Assembly (NCBI RefSeq): GCF_949769285.1
Contig: NZ_OX458331.1
Span: 62,001-126,000, forward strand
DNA: 64,000 bases
Direction of reading: 5' to 3'
Source: Anaerococcus sp. Marseille-Q7828
GTDB lineage: Bacteria > Bacillota > Clostridia > Tissierellales > Peptoniphilaceae
Below, piece by piece: positions 50,684 to 60,330 of this stretch. The notes beneath the pieces are model-generated. The model was given only the letters and a program-made list of their open reading frames with translations, was not told where the DNA came from and made no database searches. The translations under genes were made by a program, and so were the position numbers. Every line of letters starts with the position of its first letter. The stretch's first letter is position 1.

Positions 50684-53010
50684 ATTAGGGCCCTATCCAA
50701 GACTTCAGAAACATTAGAAACTTCTATAAAGTTAATCTTATCTCTGATTTCCTTTGGTATATCTTCAGTGTCTTTCTTGTTCTTCTCTGGAATTATTACA
50801 TCTCTTATCCCATAAGAATAGGCTGCAAGAGCTTTTTCCTTAAGTCCACCTATTGGAAGAACAGCTCCAGTTATAGTTACTTCACCAGTCATGGCTATGT
50901 TATTTCTAACTTTTTTACCTGTTAGAGAAGAAACCATAGCTGTTGTCATTGTAATGCCCGCTGATGGGCCATCCTTTGGAGTTGCTCCTTCTGGTATGTG
51001 GACGTGGATGTCCTTATTGTCATAGAATTTGCCACGGATACCAAGTTCTTTGGCATTGGACCTAATGTAAGTCATGGCTGCTTGACCAGATTCTTTCATA
51101 ACATCTCCAAGAGATCCAGTAAATTCTACACTTCCCTTGCCATCCATTACATTAGCTTCAATGGTTAGCATTGTTCCGCCTACAGATGTCCAGGCAAGGC
51201 CGTTTACAACCCCAACCTTATCCTCACGAGAAATATGATCGTCTAAGAATCTTTCTCTTCCTAGGTACTTGCTGTAGTTAGTCATTGTAACTCTAACCTT
51301 ATCTTTGCCCTCTAGGATCTCTTTTACAGCTCTTCTACAAATCTTATCAATAAGCCTTTCTAGTTCACGAACTCCAGCTTCTCTGGTATAGTTTTTGATT
51401 ATATGTTCTATCACTGAATCAGAAATTGAAAGTTCGTCTTCCTTCAGGCCATTTTTCTCCAATTCTTTTTTGATTAAATATTTTTTTCCAATGTTTAATT
51501 TCTCATTCATTGTATAACCAGAAATCTCTATAATTTCTAGCCTATCGTACAAAGGATCAGGTATTTCGTTTGGATCATTTGCTGTAGTTATGAAAAACAC
51601 ATCTGATAGGTCAAAGGGTATATCTAAGTACCTATCAATAAATTTATCATTTTGCTCAGGATCTAGGACTTCTAGGAGGGCAGATGATGGGTCTCCTCTA
51701 AAATCAGAACCTAATTTATCAATCTCATCTAGCAAAAATACTGGGTTTTTGACTCCACACCTATTGATATTGTTCATAAGTCTGCCAGCCATAGCTCCAA
51801 CATAGGTTCTTCTGTGGCCTCTAATCTCGCTTTCGTCGGTCACACCACCAAGCCTCATAGAAACAAACTTACGGTCTAGGGCTCTTGCTATAGATTTGGC
51901 TATAGAAGTCTTACCAACTCCTGGAGGCCCAACTAAACATATCACAGACCCTTGGTTGTTTTTGTTCTTAATCCTAACAGCGATTGATTCTAGTATCCTC
52001 TCTTTTACTTCATATAGGCCATAGTGGTCTTCATTTAGGACTTTTTCTGCTCTTTTAATGTCTAGAAGATCTTTGGTCTTTTTTGACCATGGCAAGTTTA
52101 CTGTAAAGTCAAGATATGAGCTAATCACCCCATAATCAGGGCTCATTTCTGGTATTGTTTCCAAGCGTGATAGATCTTTTAGCAAGGATTCCTTGCTATC
52201 CTTATCAATTTTGAGTTTTTTTATTTTTTCCCTCAATTGATCGGTTTCATTGTCAAATTCACCTGTCGTCTCATTTAATTCTTTTTTTATGACGTCAATT
52301 TTTTCCCTAAGGTAATATTCTTTTTGGGATTGATTGATGTTTTCTTGAACTTCCTGGTCAATTTCTATAGAAAGGTTCTTTAAGTCTAGTTCTTTCATAA
52401 GAATCTGATGGAGGAGGGTTAGCCTTTTTTCACAATCAAGCTCTGCCAAAAGTTCATAATACTCATCTGCCCTTAAGTCTAAGTGATATATTATTATATC
52501 AGCCAACCTGTGAAGATTGGTAACTTCACTTATGGAAAAGACTGACTCGTCAAAAGTATTGCCATCTAGCTCTACATAGCTTTTGAAATCTTCTATTAGT
52601 AGCTTTCTAAGAGCTTGCTTTTTCTTACTATCTTTTTCGTTTTCTTCTATATACTCATATTCAGTGACACTTGCCCTGTAAAAGCCCTCGCCAATCCTTA
52701 CTTCTTCAATCTTTGCAATAGCCTTTGCTTGAACATAGACTCTGATATCTCCGTTTGGCAGGTTAAATGATTCCTTGATACTTACAACCATACCAAAGTC
52801 GTAGAGTCCATCTGCCTTTGGGTTCTCATCAAATACATTTTTTTGATTGACCAAAAACACATCTGTGTTTCTTATATTGGCATCTTCTATAGCTTTTTTG
52901 GATATAGACCTTGCACAATCAAAATTCAGTATAGTATTTGGATATGCCCATAGTCCCCTTAGTGGAACAAGAGGATATTCATTTGTGCTTATTTTATAAA
53001 CATCGCTCAT
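50680..53010 (-). CDS. lon: endopeptidase La (Lon)
   Basis: 776-residue ATP-dependent protease. N-terminal LAN domain begins with YPLVPLRGLWAYPNTILNFD, coiled coil around ~210-270 (YYLREKIDVIKKELNE), AAA+ Walker A GPPGVGKTS, Walker B VFLLDEIDKLG, and proteolytic domain with catalytic Ser in PKDGPSAGIT and Lys in GLKEKALAAYSYG. Normal length (~775). It follows clpX by 57 nt containing a terminator-like hairpin, and overlaps engB by 4 nt. Confidence 0.96.
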   Translation of the reverse strand: MSDVYKISTNEYPLVPLRGLWAYPNTILNFDCARSISKKAIEDANIRNTDVFLVNQKNVFDENPKADGLYDFGMVVSIKESFNLPNGDIRVYVQAKAIAKIEEVRIGEGFYRASVTEYEYIEENEKDSKKKQALRKLLIEDFKSYVELDGNTFDESVFSISEVTNLHRLADIIIYHLDLRADEYYELLAELDCEKRLTLLHQILMKELDLKNLSIEIDQEVQENINQSQKEYYLREKIDVIKKELNETTGEFDNETDQLREKIKKLKIDKDSKESLLKDLSRLETIPEMSPDYGVISSYLDFTVNLPWSKKTKDLLDIKRAEKVLNEDHYGLYEVKERILESIAVRIKNKNNQGSVICLVGPPGVGKTSIAKSIARALDRKFVSMRLGGVTDESEIRGHRRTYVGAMAGRLMNNINRCGVKNPVFLLDEIDKLGSDFRGDPSSALLEVLDPEQNDKFIDRYLDIPFDLSDVFFITTANDPNEIPDPLYDRLEIIEISGYTMNEKLNIGKKYLIKKELEKNGLKEDELSISDSVIEHIIKNYTREAGVRELERLIDKICRRAVKEILEGKDKVRVTMTNYSKYLGRERFLDDHISREDKVGVVNGLAWTSVGGTMLTIEANVMDGKGSVEFTGSLGDVMKESGQAAMTYIRSNAKELGIRGKFYDNKDIHVHIPEGATPKDGPSAGITMTTAMVSSLTGKKVRNNIAMTGEVTITGAVLPIGGLKEKALAAYSYGIRDVIIPEKNKKDTEDIPKEIRDKINFIEVSNVSEVLDRALI

Positions 53011-53025
53011 ATATATTTTCCTCTC

Positions 53026-53056
53026 AAAAAAGGGAATGGTAAGCCATCCCCCTTTT
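53026..53056 (-). terminator. terminator-like hairpin between clpX and lon
   Basis: Minus strand GGGGATGG-CTTA-CCATTCCC followed by six T, placed between the clpX stop and the lon ribosome site. It should reduce lon transcription from the tig-clpP-clpX transcript. Confidence 0.7.
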
Positions 53057-53066
53057 CAAATCTCTC

Positions 53067-54287
53067 TTATCTTTTCTTGTATTTTAGTTTTGACTTATCG
53101 TCAATAGATTCTTTTGTAACAATGACTTCTTTAATGTCAGTTTTTGATGGTATTTCATACATCACATCTAATAGTAAGTCTTCAAGAATGGTTCTAAGTC
53201 CACGAGCTCCAGTCTTGTGGGCTATGGCTTTGTTTGCTATCTCAATAACAGCATCATCCTTGAAAGTTAACTTGACATTGTCTAATTCAAACATTTTTTG
53301 GTATTGCTTGATAAGTGAATTTTTTGGTTCTTTTAATATTCTAACTAGGGCATCACAATCTAGGTTATCAAGTGTTACTATTATTGGAACCCTACCAATG
53401 AATTCAGGTATCAAACCAAATTTTAATAAGTCTTCGGTATTAACATCAGCTAAATTTGCTTTGTGGTCTACTGATTTGATCTCCGCACCAAAACCTATAG
53501 TCTTTTGAGCTTGTCTGCGATTGATGATATCTTCTATACCGTCAAAGGCACCACCAAGGATAAACAAAATATTCGATGTATCTACTTGGATATACTCTTG
53601 GCTTGGGTGCTTTCTTCCACCTTGTGGTGGAACGTTGGCAACAGTGCCCTCTATTAGTTTTAGCAAGGCTTGTTGGACTCCCTCACCTGATACATCACGT
53701 GTTATGGATGGATTTTCGCTCTTACGAGTGATTTTATCTATCTCATCTACATAAATTATCCCGTGCTCAGCTCTTTCTATGTCATAGTCTGCTGCTTGAA
53801 TTAGCTTTAATATTATGTTTTCTACATCCTCACCAACATAACCTGCTTCTGTAAGACTTGTCGCATCTGCTATAGCAAATGGAACATTGAGCTTACGAGC
53901 AAGTGTTTGGGCTAGGAGTGTCTTACCAGAACCTGTGGGTCCTAGCATCAAAATATTTGACTTAGTAAGCTCGACCTCATCGTCTATGTTATTGGAACTA
54001 ATGCGTTTGTAGTGGTTATATACAGCTACTGCCAAGGTCTTTTTTGCCTTATCTTGGCCTATAACATAGTCATTTAAAAAATCATTGATTTCTGCAGGTG
54101 TTGATAGTTCAAGTTCATAGTCTTCGCCTTCCTCAGTAAATCCAACTTCATTGTTAATGATTTCGGAACAAAGATCTATACATTCATTACAAATGTATGC
54201 ATTTGGTCCAGCGATTATTCTTTTTACTTGGCTAGAATCCTTGCCACAAAATGAGCATCTTATATCATCGTTTTCAATATTTGCCAT
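53067..54287 (-). CDS. clpX: ClpX unfoldase subunit
   Basis: 406-residue AAA+ unfoldase of ClpXP. N-terminal zinc domain with C11, C14, C33 and C36; Walker [13 protein letters not shown], Walker [12 protein letters not shown], and the C-terminal sensor-2 region [11 protein letters not shown]. Normal length (~420). Overlaps clpP by one base, so the two subunits are made together. Confidence 0.96.
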   Translation of the reverse strand: MANIENDDIRCSFCGKDSSQVKRIIAGPNAYICNECIDLCSEIINNEVGFTEEGEDYELELSTPAEINDFLNDYVIGQDKAKKTLAVAVYNHYKRISSNNIDDEVELTKSNILMLGPTGSGKTLLAQTLARKLNVPFAIADATSLTEAGYVGEDVENIILKLIQAADYDIERAEHGIIYVDEIDKITRKSENPSITRDVSGEGVQQALLKLIEGTVANVPPQGGRKHPSQEYIQVDTSNILFILGGAFDGIEDIINRRQAQKTIGFGAEIKSVDHKANLADVNTEDLLKFGLIPEFIGRVPIIVTLDNLDCDALVRILKEPKNSLIKQYQKMFELDNVKLTFKDDAVIEIANKAIAHKTGARGLRTILEDLLLDVMYEIPSKTDIKEVIVTKESIDDKSKLKYKKR

Positions 54288-54886
54288 TAATCTAACTTAC
54301 TTTCAATTACTTGGTCAATTAGTCCATATTCTAGGGCTTCTTGAGCTGTCATAGCAAAGTCCCTGTCGGTGTCTTTTACGATTTTTTCTAGTTTTTGACC
54401 AGTATTATCAGCCAAAATCTTGTTTAATCTTTCTTTGATTTTGATTATTTGTTCAGCTTGGATTACTATGTCTGAGGCTTGACCTTGGGCACCACCAGAT
54501 GGTTGGTGGATCATTATATTTGAATTTGGTAGAGAGTATCTCTTGCCCTTTGCTCCAGATGATAGTAATACTGCACCCATTGAAGCAGCCTGACCTATAC
54601 AGATAGTTGAAACATCAGGTTTGATGTAATTCATTGTATCGTAAATTGCAAGTCCACTTGTTACAACTCCACCTGGGGAGTTGATATAAAATTGGATGTC
54701 CTTATCTGGGTCTTCGCTTTCCAAAAATAAGAGTTGGGCGATGATTATATCGCTCATTTGATCGTTGACTTCTCCAGATAGGAAAATAATCCTATCTTTT
54801 AGAAGTCTTGAGTATATATCATAAGCTCTTTCGCCCTTGTTCGTTTGTTCTACTACCGTTGGAACTAGGTAATTTTTAGTATTCAT
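54287..54886 (-). CDS. clpP: ClpP protease subunit
   Basis: 199-residue serine protease of ClpP, forming the proteolytic chamber. [28 protein letters not shown] at the N-terminus; active-site Ser in [11 protein letters not shown], His in [11 protein letters not shown], Asp in [18 protein letters not shown]. Start ATG 54886 has AAGGAG upstream. No CtsR-like box is seen before it. It precedes clpX and follows tig, as in Firmicutes. Confidence 0.96.
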   Translation of the reverse strand: MNTKNYLVPTVVEQTNKGERAYDIYSRLLKDRIIFLSGEVNDQMSDIIIAQLLFLESEDPDKDIQFYINSPGGVVTSGLAIYDTMNYIKPDVSTICIGQAASMGAVLLSSGAKGKRYSLPNSNIMIHQPSGGAQGQASDIVIQAEQIIKIKERLNKILADNTGQKLEKIVKDTDRDFAMTAQEALEYGLIDQVIESKLD

Positions 54887-54922
54887 TACAAATCTCCTTA
54901 TATATTAAGGGTTTGTGATATC

Positions 54923-56293
54923 TTATTTATCTTCGCTTTCTTTAGAATCTTCTTCGTGGCTGTGGTCGTGGTCTTCACCTACTGCTTTGTGATATTCTTC
55001 GTGAGGTAGAGCTTTAGCTTTTTCTACTAAGAATTCAACAGCCTTACGTCTTCTTATATTTTCTTTTACTGTATCGTCAGATACATTTTTGCTAAAGATT
55101 TCTTTGAATTTTTCGATATCATCAACCCCATACATCTTAGCTGATTCGTTGATTTCAGCTTCGATTTCTTCATCACTAACTTCAAAGCCTTCTTTTAGAG
55201 CAACTTCGTCGATTACAAGGTTAGCTTTTACTCTAGCTTCAGCTTGTTCTTTGTATTGGTTTCTGATTTCATTGATATCCATTTGTGTCATTTCAACATA
55301 TTGAGCTAAAGAAATACCCATTTGTTGTAATCTTTGGTCAAGATTTTGCATCTCGATATCAATCTCACTATTTACCATAGATTCTGGTGCACTTACTTCG
55401 CTTGCCTTTACTAGGGCATCGATAGCTTGGTTTTGCATCATATTTGTTCTATAGTTTTCTTTTTCTTCTTTTAGTTTTTCTTTAAGGTCCGCTTTTAATT
55501 CATCTAGAGTTTCAAACTCTGAGATATCCATAGCAAATTCATCGTCAATTTCTGGTAGTTCTTTTTCTGTAATAGAGTTGATTTCTACCTCAAATTTAGC
55601 ATCTTTGCCTTGGAATTCTTTTGCTTGGTAATCTTTAGGGAATGTTACATTTACATCAAATTTGTCGCCAACTTTGTGACCTGCAACTTGGTCTTCAAAA
55701 CCTTCGATAAATGTCTTTGAACCTAATACTAGATCGTAGTCTTCAGCTTTGCCGCCTTCAAATCTTTCCCCATCTAGGTAACCATCAAAGTCGATATTTA
55801 CTGTATCACCTTCTTTAGCTTCTCTATCTTCAACTGGGATTAATCTAGCATTTTCTTCTTGTTGTTTCTTTAATTCGTTTTCGATATCAGCATCAGTAAC
55901 TTCAGCTTCAACTTCTTCTATGATTATATTGTCATAGTCGCCTAATACTGGATGTGGTTTTGTTTCAACATCAACTTTGAAAGTAATGTCTTTACCTTTT
56001 TCGATATCGTCAAGGTCAACATTTGGTTGATCAATTGGTTCAAGTTCAAGTTCTTCGATTGCTTTTTCATAAGGTTCTGGGAATACTAGTTGGATAGCTT
56101 CATCGTAGAAGATTTCTGGGCCGTACATTTTTTCTAGAACTCTTCTAGGTACGTGACCAGCTCTAAAGCCATCTAGTGTATATCTTTTTTTATTTCTGTT
56201 ATAAACCTTGTTTATAGCTTTTTCAAAGTCGTCATATTTTACATCAAATTCAAATTTTGCAATATTATTTTCATGAGATTTTAATTCTGTCAT
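54923..56293 (-). CDS. tig: trigger factor
   Basis: 456-residue ribosome-associated chaperone and prolyl isomerase. N-terminal ribosome-binding domain with the signature GFRAGHVPRRVLEKMYG (usually GFRxGKxP); FKBP-type domain from ~155 (EGDTVNIDFDGYLDGERFEGGKAED); C-terminal helical domain to ~430. The final ~25 residues are His/Asp/Glu-rich (HEEYHKAVGEDHDHSHEED), likely metal-binding or disordered. A long palindrome (56307-56351) lies upstream. Confidence 0.94.
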   Translation of the reverse strand: MTELKSHENNIAKFEFDVKYDDFEKAINKVYNRNKKRYTLDGFRAGHVPRRVLEKMYGPEIFYDEAIQLVFPEPYEKAIEELELEPIDQPNVDLDDIEKGKDITFKVDVETKPHPVLGDYDNIIIEEVEAEVTDADIENELKKQQEENARLIPVEDREAKEGDTVNIDFDGYLDGERFEGGKAEDYDLVLGSKTFIEGFEDQVAGHKVGDKFDVNVTFPKDYQAKEFQGKDAKFEVEINSITEKELPEIDDEFAMDISEFETLDELKADLKEKLKEEKENYRTNMMQNQAIDALVKASEVSAPESMVNSEIDIEMQNLDQRLQQMGISLAQYVEMTQMDINEIRNQYKEQAEARVKANLVIDEVALKEGFEVSDEEIEAEINESAKMYGVDDIEKFKEIFSKNVSDDTVKENIRRRKAVEFLVEKAKALPHEEYHKAVGEDHDHSHEEDSKESEDK

Positions 56294-56306
56294 TTATTCC
56301 TCCTGC

Positions 56307-56351
56307 TTGATAGCTACTCATTTTGTTAATATACTTCAATTTAGCTATCAA
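56307..56351. repeat. perfect 10-bp palindrome with 25-nt loop between cca and tig
   Basis: TTGATAGCTA (56307-56316) and TAGCTATCAA (56342-56351). It overlaps the end of cca and reaches close to the tig ribosome site (about 56299-56303). Without a T-run, it may be an operator or mRNA hairpin controlling tig. Confidence 0.65.
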
Positions 56352-57658
56352 TCAACAATATCAAGGCTTTCTTTAAGGTAATTTATAATATCTTTTTTAT
56401 TGTTGATTAGTTTCTCTTCGTAAATTAAGTTTTCTATTTCTCTTAGGGTATCCCCTAGTACTTTGCCTTCTTTAAAACCCAAGTCTTTTAGATCATTGCC
56501 ACCTATTTTAATTTCATTGCGATTCTTGGGTATATCATCATCTTTTACCTCAGCTAGTAGGCTAATGCCCAAGTCAATATTAGAATCATCAGCATGCTTA
56601 GTTGATAAGACATCCGCCCTTTGGAGGGCAAATAAATTTATTAAGTTTTCTTCGCCAATGTTTCTAAGAAGTTTTCTAATAGATTTTTTGCTGTAGGTAT
56701 TGGTATTATCCATGTGTCGTTTTACTAAAATAGATGTGTTTTCTATAAATTTTTTGGAATACTTAAGTTCCTTAAGACGTTTTATTAAAAGTTCTTCTGA
56801 AAGATTCTGGTGACCAAAAAATCTTCCTTCACCATTTTCATCTATAAAAAATGTGTCGATTTTGCCCACATCATGATATAAGGCTGCAATCCTTACTTCC
56901 AAGATTGGTGGGGTCTTATCAAGGACACTTAGAGTGTGGTTAAATACGTCATCGGCATGATGGCTTGAATGTTGGTCAAAGCCTACAGTTTTTTTGACTT
57001 CTGGAAATATAGATTCCAACAAATTCAATTCATCCAAAAGCCTTATGCCCCTTGATGGCCTTGCTGCCAACAAGATCTTGTTTACCTCATCTTGGATGCG
57101 CTCTTTTGATATGTCATCTATGGATTGGCTTTTTATAGCTACTTTTAAATCATGGTCAATATCAAAATCAAGGACCGTAGCAAATCGACAAGCTCTCAAA
57201 GACCTTAGCCTATCCTCACTTATCCTAGCATAAGGATTGCCAACAGCCCTAATAATCTTCTTTTTTAGGTCATCTTTACCATTAAAGGGATCTATGATAC
57301 ATCCCTTTCTCTTTGCCATGGCATTTATGGTAAAATCACGTCTTTTCAAATCTTCATAGATATCGTCAGTATAATAAACCAGGCTAGGATGTCTCTTGTC
57401 ATCGTAGGCATTTTCTGTTCTCATGGTCGTTATTTCGTACTCACTTGACTTTAGAATAACTTTTATTGTTCCAAATTTTTTCCCTATATCGATAGTCTTA
57501 TAGTCTTTGAATACCTCAAGAATTTCATCAGGCCTAGCTTGGCTTGTGATGTCTATGTCAAAATTATCTCGAGACAGAAGTTCATCTCTTACACAGCCAC
57601 CAACAAGATAAGTTTCAAATCCAGCATCTTCAAGTTTATCTACGATTTCATTGGTCAT
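56348..57658 (-). CDS. cca: CCA tRNA nucleotidyltransferase, HD-domain type
   Basis: 436-residue class II nucleotidyltransferase that adds or repairs the CCA tail of tRNAs. N-terminal LVGGCVRDELL, DIDITSQARPDEI metal-binding Asp residues, EDLKRRDFTINAMA, and RLRSLRACRFA; HD domain with HHADDVFNHTLSVLD and ALYHDVGK. tRNAs in this window already encode CCA, so repair is the likelier role. Overlaps cdaR by 11 nt, in the cdaA-cdaR transcript. Confidence 0.93.
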   Translation of the reverse strand: MTNEIVDKLEDAGFETYLVGGCVRDELLSRDNFDIDITSQARPDEILEVFKDYKTIDIGKKFGTIKVILKSSEYEITTMRTENAYDDKRHPSLVYYTDDIYEDLKRRDFTINAMAKRKGCIIDPFNGKDDLKKKIIRAVGNPYARISEDRLRSLRACRFATVLDFDIDHDLKVAIKSQSIDDISKERIQDEVNKILLAARPSRGIRLLDELNLLESIFPEVKKTVGFDQHSSHHADDVFNHTLSVLDKTPPILEVRIAALYHDVGKIDTFFIDENGEGRFFGHQNLSEELLIKRLKELKYSKKFIENTSILVKRHMDNTNTYSKKSIRKLLRNIGEENLINLFALQRADVLSTKHADDSNIDLGISLLAEVKDDDIPKNRNEIKIGGNDLKDLGFKEGKVLGDTLREIENLIYEEKLINNKKDIINYLKESLDIVD

Positions 57659-58622
57659 CTTCGTCTTCAGTCTTTATATCTACGCCAGCTCTTACTTTTC
57701 TTTGAACTTCTATTTTGTAAGTTACTACATCATCTCCATCGTATACTTCAACAGATTCTGGTAGTTTTAGTTTTACTTCTCCACTTTTTCCTGTCTTTAG
57801 GTTAAATAGATTGATAGGTTCTGTTAAAACTTCATCAATTTCTTTGATGATTGATTCTGGTCCTTTGATTACTATAGAATCTGGAGCAGTGTATGCCTCT
57901 GTCATCTCATAAGATGGGTTTATAGAGCCATTGGCATCAATCTTTATTGGCACTCTTTTTGTTTCAAAAACCCTAAAGGATATGTTGGCATCCTCGTCAG
58001 AGGTATCAAGATTGGCAATTTTTTTGCCAGAACGATCTAGGATGTTTATATTGACATTGTGGACTTGCCCATCTATAAGGCTTGGATCGTCAATCTTTAC
58101 TTCTGCTCTGTCAACCTTGTTTATAAGGCTGGCAGGTCCTTTTACAGTTATCTCTTTTGGATTTATTTCGTTAAGTTCTACTATTTTACCATCTTTTATT
58201 TGATCAGATATGACATAGTTTACAGGTAGTTTTTTCTCTATTACTTTTTGTATATTTAAGGTAATCTGGCTAGGATCGGCGTCTTCCACATTTATGCCAG
58301 ATGGTATGTCCACCTTTATATTTAAGGATTGGACTCCTTCTTTTAGGTCAGATATGTCTACTGATGCATAAATATTTTCAGGCCTTAAGTCTATAAGCTT
58401 TTCTCTGCTTCCCTTTAGTTTTAATGTGGTTGTGATGTTATCATTATTTCCTATTATGGTGTAGCCATTTCTTTCAAGGTCATCTTGATTTTTTATGACA
58501 ACAGGAACTCCCCTGTAAACTTTATTTACATTGGGATTTGTTGAATTAGTAACATAAGTCCACATAAAAATAGCTAGTAGAACTGAAAGGATTTTTAATT
58601 TGTTATCAGTCGTTTTCATCAT
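57648..58622 (-). CDS. cdaR: CdaR/YbbR-domain protein
   Basis: 324-residue membrane-anchored regulator of the diadenylate cyclase. One N-terminal TM (KILSVLLAIFMWTYVTNS), then about four extracytoplasmic YbbR repeats of ~80 residues (PVVIKNQDDLERNGYTI; LPVNYVISDQIKDGKIV; VPIKIDANGSINPSYEM). Start ATG 58622 is inferred from AAAGGA 5 nt upstream. It overlaps cdaA by 17 nt, the conserved cdaA-cdaR pair. Confidence 0.92.
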   Translation of the reverse strand: MMKTTDNKLKILSVLLAIFMWTYVTNSTNPNVNKVYRGVPVVIKNQDDLERNGYTIIGNNDNITTTLKLKGSREKLIDLRPENIYASVDISDLKEGVQSLNIKVDIPSGINVEDADPSQITLNIQKVIEKKLPVNYVISDQIKDGKIVELNEINPKEITVKGPASLINKVDRAEVKIDDPSLIDGQVHNVNINILDRSGKKIANLDTSDEDANISFRVFETKRVPIKIDANGSINPSYEMTEAYTAPDSIVIKGPESIIKEIDEVLTEPINLFNLKTGKSGEVKLKLPESVEVYDGDDVVTYKIEVQRKVRAGVDIKTEDEDDQ

Positions 58623-59424
58623 TATCATCCTTTTTTTCTTGGTCAGTTGGTTGGTAAAATAAGTCTTTTTTTAGTCTGATGCTAAGCGAATCGTCATCAA
58701 AATACCTATCTATCCTACCACCTTCTACAACAGAAATATTTCCAGTCTCCTCAGATACTACAAGGACTATGCAATCAGATCTTTCCGATATACCAATGGC
58801 CGCCCTATGCCTGGTACCTAGTTCCTTGGAAATTGTATTTGAATTGGACAAAGGCAAATAACAAGCTGCTGCTATTATTTCATTCTCATTTATTATTACT
58901 GCACCATCGTGTAGGGGAGTATTGGGAATAAATATATTTATTAGTAGTTCACTTGATACATCGGCATGAAGCTCTGTTCCGCTTTCTACTATATCATTTA
59001 GGCCAACCTCTCTTTGGATCACAACTAGAGCCCCAATCTTTTGGCGGGATAGGGAGCTTGCTGCCCTGACTAGCTCATCTATTGTGTTTTCGTTTCTTTT
59101 TACCCTATCGCGGGTTAAAATTGTTCTACCACGGCCTATCCTCTCAAGGGCTGATCTTAGCTCTGGTTGGAAGACCACTATTATGAATACTAAAGCCACA
59201 GTCAAAAATTGGTTCATAACCCAACTTACTGTGTTTAAGTTTAATATGTCTGCTAAAGAAGCAATAATCAGCACAATAACAAGTCCATTTAAAACTTGCT
59301 CTGCCCTGGTATTTCTTAGTAGTGAAAAAAGCTTATAGACAGCAAAGGCTATGATTGCAATGTCTATAATATCTGTAATTCTAATTAACAGTATAGAATT
59401 AATAAAATTTGTAAGATAGTTCAT
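58606..59424 (-). CDS. cdaA: diadenylate cyclase CdaA
   Basis: 272-residue membrane enzyme making c-di-AMP, a second messenger for potassium and cell-wall homeostasis. Three TM helices (~11-30, 42-62, 67-87), then the DAC domain with DGA (173-175) and RHR (205-207), both needed for catalysis, plus GRTILTRDRVKRNENTIDELVRA. Its usual neighbour glmM is not here; cca follows instead. Conserved adjacency to cdaR holds. Normal length. Confidence 0.95.
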   Translation of the reverse strand: MNYLTNFINSILLIRITDIIDIAIIAFAVYKLFSLLRNTRAEQVLNGLVIVLIIASLADILNLNTVSWVMNQFLTVALVFIIVVFQPELRSALERIGRGRTILTRDRVKRNENTIDELVRAASSLSRQKIGALVVIQREVGLNDIVESGTELHADVSSELLINIFIPNTPLHDGAVIINENEIIAAACYLPLSNSNTISKELGTRHRAAIGISERSDCIVLVVSEETGNISVVEGGRIDRYFDDDSLSIRLKKDLFYQPTDQEKKDDNDEND

Positions 59425-59493
59425 AATTCCCCTCTTTGTTCTTCTATTAATATGTTACTATTATTTGCTTATAAAGGGTAGTAATTGGCCAAT

Positions 59494-59530
59494 AAAAAAG
59501 ACCCCAAAATCCTCTAGGGACTAAGGGGTT
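59494..59530 (-). terminator. terminator after the ZIP transporter gene
   Basis: Minus strand ACCCC ... GGGGT with an inner GG/CC pairing, followed by a T-run. It overlaps the stop codon region. Confidence 0.75.
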
Positions 59531-60320
59531 AGCCAAGCATGACATCTAGTATCATCATTATTGCAAAACCTGCAGAAAAACCAAGAGTTCCTATGTTAGT
59601 ATGAGTCTCTCCTTCGCCTGTGGCTTCAGGGATTAGCTCTTCTACTACTACATAGAACATAGCTCCTGCAGCAAATGACAATAGATATGGCAGTATTGGA
59701 ATCATTATTTGTGATAACAAGATGGTAACTATAGCTGCAATAGGTTCAACAACGCCTGATCCTACTCCAGCCAAGAAAGATTTTTTCTTATCAAAGCCAG
59801 CTGACCTCAGTGGCATAGATATAATCGCTCCCTCTGGGAAGTTTTGTATGGCTATACCAAGTGATAAGGCCAAGGCTTGGGCTAGGCTTACAGAACCCTT
59901 GCCATATATTGCACCAGCATAGGCAACACCAACTGCCATTCCTTCAGGAATGTTGTGGATTACTACAGCTAGTACCATCATTGTCGTTGATCTTAAATTG
60001 TTTTTTGGTCCTTCAGGTTGGTCTGAATCAATGTGTTGGTGGGGAATGGAATTATCCAAAAATAACAAGAAGAATATTCCTATCAAAAAACCAACGGTTG
60101 CTGGTATCCAGCTAAATTTGTCCATTTTGACTTCAACCATATCCATGGCTGGTATCAAAAGTGACCAGATACTTGCAGCAACCATAACTCCTGCTGCAAA
60201 ACCTGATAGACCTTTTTGAACTTTTGGGTTTATCTGATCTCTCATAACAAATACTAGGGCCGAACCCAAGGATGTACCGATTAAGGGAATCATTACCCCC
60301 CAAAAAACTTGTGAATTCAT
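59529..60320 (-). CDS. ZIP family metal transporter
   Basis: 263-residue divalent-metal importer (zinc/iron) with about eight TM helices. TM4 VVIHNIPEGMAVGVA and TM5 IAIQNFPEGAIISMPL carry the paired metal-site motifs; an acidic/His loop (SIPHQHIDSDQPEGPKN) lies between. It starts 10 nt after glgP, so it is read in the glycogen operon, an unexpected partner. Close to the GufA/ZupT branch. Confidence 0.92.
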   Translation of the reverse strand: MNSQVFWGVMIPLIGTSLGSALVFVMRDQINPKVQKGLSGFAAGVMVAASIWSLLIPAMDMVEVKMDKFSWIPATVGFLIGIFFLLFLDNSIPHQHIDSDQPEGPKNNLRSTTMMVLAVVIHNIPEGMAVGVAYAGAIYGKGSVSLAQALALSLGIAIQNFPEGAIISMPLRSAGFDKKKSFLAGVGSGVVEPIAAIVTILLSQIMIPILPYLLSFAAGAMFYVVVEELIPEATGEGETHTNIGTLGFSAGFAIMMILDVMLG

Positions 60321-60330
60321 AAGCTACTAC

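Noticed and set aside
54887-54922. CtsR box before clpP
   Set aside because: No tandem heptad repeat seen.
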